11,389 bases of DNA from Chloroflexi bacterium UBA6265 (GTDB taxonomy: Bacteria > Chloroflexota > Chloroflexia > Thermomicrobiales > UBA6265), in contig DJVD01000154.1 of assembly GCA_002440805.1 (NCBI GenBank), positions 1 through 11,389 of the forward strand. Direction: 5' to 3'. Of the stretch, positions 6,956 through 11,389 are shown in pieces (within the stretch, counting starts at the first letter, position 1; each line of letters begins with the position of its first letter). The notes beneath the pieces were generated by a model. The model made no database searches. It saw only the letters and a list, made by a program, of their open reading frames with translations, and had not been told where the DNA came from. The position numbers and the translations under genes were made by a program.

Positions 6956-7999
6956 TTAGGCCACCGTTGCCCCAGGAATCTTGAGTCCTCTCCCCACTGC
7001 CTCGGCGACGGTCTGGATCTTGGGGGCGAGGCGGGCGAACTGGTCGAAGTTGAGGCTTTGGGCGCCATCGCTCATGGCCTGGTCGGGTTCGGGATGGACC
7101 TCGAGGATGACGCCATCGGCGCCGGCGGCAATACCGGCGAGGGTGAGGGCATCGACGAACTTGCGCTTGCCGGCGGCATGGGAGGGATCGACGATCACCG
7201 GCAGGTGGCTCATGCTTTGCAGCACCGGCACCGCCGAGACATCGAAGGTATTGCGGGTGGCGGTCTCAAAGGTGCGGATGCCGCGTTCGCAGAGCATCAC
7301 ATCGGGGTTGCCCTGGGCCATCACATATTCGGCGGCCAGCAGCCATTCCTCGATCAGCATCGAGAGGCCGCGCTTGAGCATCACCGGCTTCATCGCCTTG
7401 CCGACTTCCTCGAGCAGCAGGTAGTTCTGGCTGTTGCGGGCGCCGATCTGGAAGATATCGGTGTAGCGGGCGACGAGTTCGACATCGGAGGGGGTCATCA
7501 CCTCGGTGATGATCTTGAGGCCGGTTTCCTCGCGGGCCTGGGCGAGGATCTGCAGGCCCTGTTCGCCGAGGCCGCGGAACTCGTAGGGGGAGGTACGGGG
7601 CTTGAAGGCGCCACCGCGGAGGATGGTGGCCCCGGAGGCGGCGACGGCACGGGCGGTGGCCATGGTTTGTTCTTCGGATTCGACCGAGCAGGGACCGGCC
7701 ATGAGGGAGATGGCATTGCCACCGATGGTGACGCCATCGCCGAGATCGATGACGGACTTTTGGGGATGGAAATCCCAGCCGGCGAGCTTGTACTTCTTGG
7801 AGACCCGCAGCACGGTCTGCACACCGGGCAACTGGCCGAAGAGTTCGTCCAGTGTTGGCGGCAACGGCAACCCGACCACACCGATAATGGTATGCCCCTC
7901 ACCCTGGCTGAGGTGAACCTTGAGGTCCAGCGATTCTACCCGCTCGATAACAGCACGAAGTTTCTCCGGTGTGGCATCCGGCTTCATTACGATGATCAT
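6956..7999 (-). CDS. aroF: 3-deoxy-7-phosphoheptulonate (DAHP) synthase, type I-beta
   Basis: It condenses phosphoenolpyruvate with erythrose 4-phosphate to DAHP, the first step of the shikimate pathway, in the cytoplasm. Its 347 residues split into an N-terminal ferredoxin-like regulatory domain (about 1-70, starting MIIVMKPDATPEKL), as in the Thermotoga-type enzyme, and a TIM barrel. Visible barrel motifs are MAGPCSVES (100-108), RGGAFKPRTSPYEF (128-141), QIGARNSQN (184-192), KPVMLKRG (204-211), CERGIRTFE (237-245) and DPSHAAGKR (271-279). Likely metal ligands, by analogy with that enzyme, are C104, H274, E300 and D311. In such enzymes the N-terminal domain confers feedback inhibition by Tyr or Phe, so allosteric control is expected here. 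AAAGGA lies about seven bases before the ATG. The gene follows aroH by 24 nt. Codon use is strikingly C-ending through the barrel but not in the first ~50 and last 14 codons. Confidence 0.96.
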   Translation of the reverse strand: MIIVMKPDATPEKLRAVIERVESLDLKVHLSQGEGHTIIGVVGLPLPPTLDELFGQLPGVQTVLRVSKKYKLAGWDFHPQKSVIDLGDGVTIGGNAISLMAGPCSVESEEQTMATARAVAASGATILRGGAFKPRTSPYEFRGLGEQGLQILAQAREETGLKIITEVMTPSDVELVARYTDIFQIGARNSQNYLLLEEVGKAMKPVMLKRGLSMLIEEWLLAAEYVMAQGNPDVMLCERGIRTFETATRNTFDVSAVPVLQSMSHLPVIVDPSHAAGKRKFVDALTLAGIAAGADGVILEVHPEPDQAMSDGAQSLNFDQFARLAPKIQTVAEAVGRGLKIPGATVA

Positions 8000-8023
8000 T
8001 GTTGAGTCCTTTGGATGCAGGTG

Positions 8024-8476
8024 TTAGTTCACCACCGGTACGGCTTCGACATCGGCTTCTTCAGACGATGACTGGGAGGTGAGGCGGTGAATTTCCGCAT
8101 CGGAAACTCCCCATTCAGGTCGAAGTTTCTTGGCGCCTTTGAGGTAGACGTGGCGAATCTCGGACGGGCTCATGGTGGTATTCACATGTACCAGCACACG
8201 CACGGCTTTCGTCAGGCTCCCGGGTACGCTCATTTCATGGGCACACATCATCGGGACTTCGGTCCAGCCAAACATGCGGGCAGCGGCTGCCGGGAACATG
8301 GCGTTAAGATCGGGCGTGGTGGTAAAGATGGCCGAAGCGATGTCTTCGGACTTGAGATTATTGAGCCCGATGAGAACATCGACCAGTTCCTGGGTGGCTT
8401 CGAGGATATCCTCGGCCGTGTTGGCGGCGGCTGTGGTTGCCCCGCGAATTCCGCGGCAGACCGTCGGCTGGGTCAT
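8024..8476 (-). CDS. aroH: Chorismate mutase, AroH type
   Basis: It converts chorismate to prephenate on the way to Phe and Tyr. It aligns along its length with the Bacillus subtilis AroH fold (trimeric, pseudo-alpha/beta barrel): RGIRGATT (8-15), TPDLNAMFPA (54-63), CAHEMSVPGSL (78-88) and IRHVYLKGAKKLRP (107-120). The active-site residues of the Bacillus enzyme (Arg7, Cys75, Glu78, Arg90, Tyr108, Arg116) correspond to R11, C78, E81, R93, Y111 and R119. At 150 residues it is longer than the usual ~127; the extra C-terminal ~25 residues are Ser- and Glu-rich and probably disordered. The ATG has GGAG nine bases upstream. An open frame continues further upstream, but that part crosses the leader, promoter and neighbouring terminator and does not resemble AroH. 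It is the first gene of the five-gene operon, directly before DAHP synthase. Confidence 0.95.
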   Translation of the reverse strand: MTQPTVCRGIRGATTAAANTAEDILEATQELVDVLIGLNNLKSEDIASAIFTTTPDLNAMFPAAAARMFGWTEVPMMCAHEMSVPGSLTKAVRVLVHVNTTMSPSEIRHVYLKGAKKLRPEWGVSDAEIHRLTSQSSSEEADVEAVPVVN

Positions 8477-8549
8477 GTAAGTGAACTCCGGAGTGGATGA
8501 CGAACGGGTTGCTGGCACCATTGCCTCGCCATGTGAAACGGCTCTTGGA

Positions 8550-8558
8550 ATAATACCA
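8550..8558 (-). promoter_or_regulatory. Extended -10 promoter of the aroH operon
   Basis: On the minus strand the sequence TGGTATTAT is an extended -10 element: TG, one base, then TATTAT (five of six matches to TATAAT). No good -35 is visible at 17-18 bases, as is usual for extended -10 promoters. Transcription would begin near 8543, leaving a leader of about 67 bases before the aroH ATG. I saw no attenuator, T-box specifier or leader peptide in that leader. Confidence 0.55.
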
Positions 8559-8626
8559 GCGTTCATTGGCATCTGGGGAAAAGCTGATTTGCAGGTGGAC
8601 GGTTGGTGTGAGATGGCCACTACCCA

Positions 8627-8660
8627 AAACGCCCGCACCCGATTCAGGGTGCGGGCGTTT
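8627..8660 (-). terminator. Intrinsic terminator of the DUF378 gene
   Basis: A perfect 14-bp inverted repeat: AAACGCCCGCACCC (8627-8640), a six-base loop, then GGGTGCGGGCGTTT (8647-8660). It begins nine bases after the stop of the DUF378 gene. Read on the minus strand, the stem ends in GCGTTTT, a short U-run. It isolates the DUF378 unit from the downstream aroH promoter. Confidence 0.88.
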
Positions 8661-8669
8661 GTGAACGGA

Positions 8670-8891
8670 TTAGACGTCGTCGTTGCCGAGGATCTGCAAC
8701 AGGCTGGCAAGCTGTGCCAGGCCCGAGAGGCCAACGAGGATGTAGATGGTTCGGGTGAACGCATTTGTCTCCCCGAAATCAAGTCCACCAATAGCGGCGA
8801 CGAGATCCCACTCGAACGCGCCTACGAGGAGCCAGTTCAGGGCCCCGATAATCACCAAAACAAGTGTGAGAGCGTTAAGAGACTTAGGCAT
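8670..8891 (-). CDS. DUF378 (YuzA-like) small membrane protein
   Basis: A 73-residue protein with two hydrophobic helices, about residues 6-27 and 46-67. The first contains the family's recognisable GALNWLLVGAFEWDLVAAI stretch; the second contains YILVGLSGLAQL. The length and two-helix layout are normal for DUF378, a family of unknown function present in many bacteria. GGGAG lies six bases before the ATG, giving a well-supported start. The C-terminus ends in a short polar GNDDV tail. It is monocistronic, with its own extended -10 promoter upstream and a strong hairpin terminator directly downstream, so it is not part of the aro operon. It is divergent from the OsmC-like gene, with 197 bp between them. 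A link to osmotic or oxidative stress would be guesswork. Confidence 0.92.
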   Translation of the reverse strand: MPKSLNALTLVLVIIGALNWLLVGAFEWDLVAAIGGLDFGETNAFTRTIYILVGLSGLAQLASLLQILGNDDV

Positions 8892-8956
8892 ACCAACTCC
8901 CTTTCACGTTGAGAAGAATTCGGAGCATCATGCCCCAACCACCATTTCTCCTTCAT

Positions 8957-8965
8957 ATTCTAGCA
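8957..8965 (-). promoter_or_regulatory. Extended -10 promoter of the DUF378 gene
   Basis: On the minus strand, TGCTAGAAT is an extended -10 element (TG, one base, TAGAAT with five of six matches). No convincing -35 is seen. Transcription would start near 8950, giving a leader of about 60 bases. It lies in the 197-bp divergent region shared with the OsmC-like gene. Confidence 0.45.
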
Positions 8966-9088
8966 AATGCATCACGAAATATGGGCATCCGGCAAGATCT
9001 GATGAAGATTGCACCGTGATTGATGTCACTTCAATAATGTCTTTGGTAAAGTGAAGATACTATGTGACACGCTCGAAAGGGGAGCCCG

Positions 9089-9517
9089 ATGCAGGTATTC
9101 GCCACACTCGCCAACACTGCCTCTACGCATAGCATGGTTGTTGCTACAGGCGCCGCCGAGCATGCGATCCCGGTTGTAGCGAAGGAACAGGGCCGAGGAT
9201 CGGCGACAAGCGGTGGCGAATTCCTCTGCGCGGCGCTGGCAACGTGTTTCTGCAACGATCTTTTCCGGGAGGCGCCGGCTTTCGACATCGAGGTTATTGA
9301 GGTGAGCGTGCGGGTACACAGCGAATTCGCAGGTCCCGGTGATCCCGCTCGCCATATCGGGTACGCCGTGGAAGTTACCGCTACCGGCGATGAACGAGTA
9401 ATTCGCGATCTCGTTCGCCATACCGATGCCGTGGCCGAAATCCACAACACCTTGCGCCTGGGCCTGCCGGTGCTGCTGGAAAGCGTGGACGTGCGCAGCG
9501 TTGGTCTGCATACCTGA
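9089..9517 (+). CDS. OsmC-like protein
   Basis: A 142-residue soluble protein with the OsmC/Ohr layout: an N-terminal beta region, the conserved helix GGEFLCAALATCFCNDLF (42-59), a beta-strand pair (IEVIEVSVRVHSEF; YAVEVTATG) and a C-terminal helix and strand. In Ohr and OsmC the helix carries the peroxidatic cysteine (here probably C53), which works with a second cysteine in a 'CP' motif near the C-terminus to reduce organic hydroperoxides. Here the equivalent site reads IHNTLRLGLPVLL, so the second cysteine appears to be absent; the only cysteines are C47, C53 and C55. It may therefore not be a classical peroxidase and is best called OsmC-like. The start has AAGGGGAG four bases upstream. 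It is alone on the plus strand, divergent from DUF378 and convergent with the SRPBCC gene 27 bases away. Confidence 0.85.
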   Translation: MQVFATLANTASTHSMVVATGAAEHAIPVVAKEQGRGSATSGGEFLCAALATCFCNDLFREAPAFDIEVIEVSVRVHSEFAGPGDPARHIGYAVEVTATGDERVIRDLVRHTDAVAEIHNTLRLGLPVLLESVDVRSVGLHT

Positions 9518-9544
9518 ACGCACGCATTCCAGCGCCCGGCATTT

Positions 9545-9958
9545 TTATCCTTCGAGGTATCGCTTCAGGCTGGTGAGTTGATTTGCCCAGCCCATCTTCT
9601 GCATGTCCTCCGGATTCTCGCTTTCCGGTTCGAAGCTCCACCGCACGTGCGTGCGGCCATCGCCGGCATCGGTGAACACCACGTCCACCTTGCGACCGTC
9701 ATCGATCGTGTAGGCGATGTGGTTCGGCCGATCCAGTTCGGTGTACGCACCGGTGAAATCGAATGAATGCTCGCCGGTGGGATCGGCGTAGCCGATATTG
9801 AACCGGCCTCCGACTTGCGGATCGGTTTCCGCATGCGGAGTGGACCAGTCGTCTGAGGCGCGGTGCCATTGCCGCAGGCCTTCTGGCGCGAGGAACGCAT
9901 CGTAAACGTGCTCACGGCTGGCCGCAATCTCGCCCTCGAACGTAATCATATGGGTCAT
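9545..9958 (-). CDS. SRPBCC/AHSA1-type START-like domain protein
   Basis: A 137-residue single-domain protein. Family landmarks are the N-terminal strand and helix with ASREHVYDAFLAPEGLRQW (13-31), the GGRFNIGY strand (50-57), DVVFTDAGDGRTHVRWSFE in the sheet, and the long C-terminal helix ending MGWANQLTSLKRYLEG, as in AHSA1/Aha1-like proteins of the SRPBCC superfamily. The fold makes a hydrophobic cavity. Ligands vary and none can be inferred here. The start was chosen at the ATG at 9958, not an ATG at 10006, because a near-perfect AAGGAGGT (9965-9972) precedes it by six bases and the fold begins exactly there. It lies 81 nt downstream of the DppC-type gene on the same strand with no terminator seen between them, so co-transcription is possible. 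It converges with the OsmC-like gene. Confidence 0.88.
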   Translation of the reverse strand: MTHMITFEGEIAASREHVYDAFLAPEGLRQWHRASDDWSTPHAETDPQVGGRFNIGYADPTGEHSFDFTGAYTELDRPNHIAYTIDDGRKVDVVFTDAGDGRTHVRWSFEPESENPEDMQKMGWANQLTSLKRYLEG

Positions 9959-9964
9959 GGACGT

Positions 9965-9972
9965 ACCTCCTT
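9965..9972 (-). promoter_or_regulatory. Near-perfect Shine-Dalgarno of the SRPBCC gene
   Basis: AAGGAGGT on the minus strand, six bases before the ATG at 9958. It is the strongest ribosome binding site in the window and fixes the start. Confidence 0.85.
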
Positions 9973-10039
9973 TGCCATCCATCTTACAGGACTGGTGAGG
10001 CGGCAAGATACAGCTTTCCTGCGAATGTTGTGGTGCAAA

Positions 10040-10942
10040 TTAACGTTTGTGCATGCGCGGGTCGAGGGCATCTCGCAGGCCATCGCCCACGAGGTTGCAG
10101 GCCAGCACCACCAGGGTGATGGCGATGCCGGGATACATCATCAACTGGGGTTCGTTCAAAAAGAACATGCGACCCTCATTGATCATGGTGCCCCATTCCG
10201 GCGTGGGCGGCTGCGCGCCAAGCCCGAGGAAGCTGAGGCCGGAAATCGCCAGAATGAGCGAACCAAGTTCCAGCGTGGCGAGCACTACCACGGTGGGGAT
10301 AACGTTGGGGAAGATATGCCGGAGCATGGTGCGCGTGGGGTGGCAGCCGCAGCAATGGGCGGCTTTCACGTAATCGTTTTGTACCACCCGCAGGGTAATG
10401 CCACGAACGATACGGGCGTAATCTACCCACCACACTGCCACCATGCCGATGAGCACATTCCGCAGGCTGGGGCCGAGCATGCCCACAATCGCCAGCGCCA
10501 AAATCATGCTCGGAAACGCCATCAGCACATCGACCAGGCGCATCAGAATGGCATCGACAATGCCGCCGAAGAAGCCAGCGACGATACCGATCGTCACCCC
10601 CAGCACCACGATTGCGGCGCTTGCCGTGGCTGCCGCGCCGAGGCTCCAGCGAGCGCCATGAACGATGCGGCTGAACATGTCGCGACCAAGGCTATCCGTG
10701 CCGAGCAAGTGCTCCCTGCTTGGTCCCTCCAGGCTGGCCAGCGGACTTGTCTTGGCGGGATCATATGGAGCAACCCAGGGCGCAAAGATCGCCATTCCCA
10801 CAAGGATCGCCAACAACACCAGGCCAATCAGGGCGGGCTTATCGTGCATCAACTGACGCAGCACAATAAACTTCCGCACCGGGGCGAGCGTGATTTCGGG
10901 ATTGTTTCTACTGATGGGTCGAGTGAGCACGTGGCTGGCCAT
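10040..10942 (-). CDS. ABC transporter permease, DppC/OppC/NikC type
   Basis: A 300-residue inner-membrane permease of a peptide or nickel ABC importer, of normal length. It has an N-terminal membrane anchor (about 38-58) followed by the OppC_N-type segment, then the hallmark LLGTDSLGRDMFSRIVHGAR (79-98) and about five further membrane segments. The EAA loop that contacts the ATPase is at about 190-213 (DYVKAAHCCGCHPTRTMLRH, then PN). Its HCCGCH core is unusual: most members have an Arg, a small residue, Leu/Ile and Gly-Ala there. The C-terminus ends with GDGLRDALDPRMHKR, typical of the family. It starts 15 bases after the DppB-type gene, with AGGGA upstream, and would pair with that subunit. 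No ATPase or binding-protein gene is in the window; none follows on the downstream side. Confidence 0.94.
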   Translation of the reverse strand: MASHVLTRPISRNNPEITLAPVRKFIVLRQLMHDKPALIGLVLLAILVGMAIFAPWVAPYDPAKTSPLASLEGPSREHLLGTDSLGRDMFSRIVHGARWSLGAAATASAAIVVLGVTIGIVAGFFGGIVDAILMRLVDVLMAFPSMILALAIVGMLGPSLRNVLIGMVAVWWVDYARIVRGITLRVVQNDYVKAAHCCGCHPTRTMLRHIFPNVIPTVVVLATLELGSLILAISGLSFLGLGAQPPTPEWGTMINEGRMFFLNEPQLMMYPGIAITLVVLACNLVGDGLRDALDPRMHKR

Positions 10943-10957
10943 AAGTATCCCTGGTCG

Positions 10958-11389
10958 CTATTGCGACATTTTTACGCGCGGATCGATCAGGCCATAGCCG
11001 ATATCCACAACGAGGTTAATCAGCAGCGTGACGGTGCCCATGAAGATGACGAATCCCTGGATCATCGGGTAATCACGATCGAAAATCGCATCTACCACCA
11101 ACTTGCCCACGCCCGGCCAACTGAAAATGGTTTCCACAATAACAGCGCCGCCGAGCATCCCGGCCAGTCGCATACCGAGGATGGTGCTGACGGGTAGCAG
11201 GGCATTACGCAGGGCGTGGCGAACAATGACGTCCGAGTTCGTCAGTCCCTTGGCGCGGGCTGTTTGCACGTAATCCTGGCCGAGGTTCTCCAGCATTTCG
11301 CTGCGCACCACTCGCATCAGGCTGGCACTGCCGCCGATGCCGAGTGTGACAGAAGGCAGCACCATGTGTTGCCAGGTGGAACTTCCGGC
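10958..11389 (-). CDS. ABC transporter permease, DppB/OppB/NikB type (5' part beyond window)
   Basis: The C-terminal 143 residues of the partner permease; the frame is open to the right edge, so the N-terminal half is outside. The internal ATG at 11365 is not a start, because the eight codons before it (ending STWQH) continue the family pattern. Visible landmarks are the LPSVTLGIGG segment, the EAA-type loop DYVQTARAKGLTNSDVIVRH (39-58) followed by ALRNALLPVSTILGM, then GGAVIVETIFSWPGVG (80-95), DRDYPMIQG, and the terminal VDIGYGLIDPRVK. These match DppB-like permeases closely. Unlike its DppC-type neighbour, its EAA loop has the normal family sequence. The order B then C is the usual operon order; the binding protein would be expected beyond the right edge. 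Confidence 0.95.
   Translation of the reverse strand, partial: AGSSTWQHMVLPSVTLGIGGSASLMRVVRSEMLENLGQDYVQTARAKGLTNSDVIVRHALRNALLPVSTILGMRLAGMLGGAVIVETIFSWPGVGKLVVDAIFDRDYPMIQGFVIFMGTVTLLINLVVDIGYGLIDPRVKMSQ

Noticed and set aside
6955..7068. N-terminal extension of the nucleotidyltransferase to an ATG at 7068
   Set aside because: It lies inside the aroF coding region and encodes a Ser/Pro/Arg-rich stretch. The GTG one base after the aroF stop gives a normal domain start.
6866..8005. Long open frame on the plus strand (379 codons) antiparallel to aroF
   Set aside because: It mirrors aroF, whose C-ending codons remove stops from the opposite strand. Its product is a Gly/Asp/His/Leu-rich low-complexity chain with no family features.
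8477..8543. Attenuator, T-box or leader peptide before aroH
   Set aside because: The leader is only about 67 bases and shows no Phe, Tyr or Trp codon run, no T-box motif and no terminator hairpin.
8477..8791. N-terminal extension of chorismate mutase to an ATG at 8791
   Set aside because: It would cover the DUF378 terminator and the extended -10 promoter and part of the DUF378 gene. AroH homology begins at the ATG at 8476.
9009..9038. TTGCAC-N18-AATAAT as a promoter for the OsmC-like gene
   Set aside because: The -35 has only three matches, and other equally weak candidates (for example TACTAT at 9058) exist, so no single promoter can be supported.
9024..9069. Inverted repeat TGTCAC/GTGACA (with inner CTTCA/TGAAG) upstream of the OsmC-like gene, as an operator
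   Set aside because: Six-base inverted repeats at arbitrary spacing are expected several times by chance in a 200-bp region, and the spacing (34 bases) is not typical of one operator.
9518..9544. Terminator between the convergent OsmC-like and SRPBCC genes
   Set aside because: There is a T5 run, but no stable stem could be found before it on either strand.
9863..11197. Open frame of 444 codons on the plus strand
   Set aside because: It lies antiparallel to clear DppB- and DppC-type permeases. The His/Gln/Asn-rich product is the reverse image of hydrophobic codons.

Overview
The window is an ordinary-looking stretch of bacterial chromosome: moderately GC-rich, densely packed and coding on both strands. 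I see no mobile elements, tRNA or rRNA genes, or CRISPR repeats. Several Shine-Dalgarno sites are strong (AAGGAG, AAGGAGGT, AAGGGGAG). The gene mix is an AroH-type chorismate mutase beside a type I-beta DAHP synthase, SIMPL and SH3b/DUF4352-like proteins, DUF378, and Dpp-type permeases. That mix and the codon style suggest a Chloroflexota-like bacterium (for example near Thermomicrobia). This placement is an inference of modest confidence, because no rRNA or other strong marker is present.

Left part (1-2642): a minus-strand cluster. A SIMPL-domain exported protein is followed by a protein with two DUF4352-like domains and a C-terminal SH3b domain, then by a PLDc_N-like small membrane protein that runs off the left edge. 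A divergent promoter region of about 190 bp separates this cluster from a plus-strand MalY/PatB-type aminotransferase (2643-3812). That gene ends at a perfect 15-bp hairpin shared with the convergent operon on its right.

Centre (3824-8560): the most coherent unit is a five-gene minus-strand operon. It reads from an extended -10 promoter near 8555: aroH (chorismate mutase), aroF (DAHP synthase), a minimal nucleotidyltransferase-domain protein, and two tandem paralogous MFS transporters of FucP/FHS-like type. The gaps are 24 nt, 1 nt, a 1-nt overlap (TAATG) and 3 nt, so the last four genes are probably translationally coupled. The operon joins the entry step of the shikimate pathway and the Phe/Tyr branch-point enzyme to an unexplained nucleotidyltransferase and two permeases. 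This is the best candidate in the window for an undescribed association.

Right part (8627-11389): a DUF378 membrane protein with its own terminator and promoter, a divergent OsmC-like protein that seems to lack the usual second cysteine, and a convergent SRPBCC/AHSA1-type protein. Last come the C-terminal part of a DppB-type permease and a complete DppC-type permease of a peptide/nickel ABC importer, entering from the right edge.

No stretch longer than about 200 bases lacks a gene. The long open frames antiparallel to aroF, to the ABC permeases and to the aminotransferase are shadows created by GC-biased codon use.
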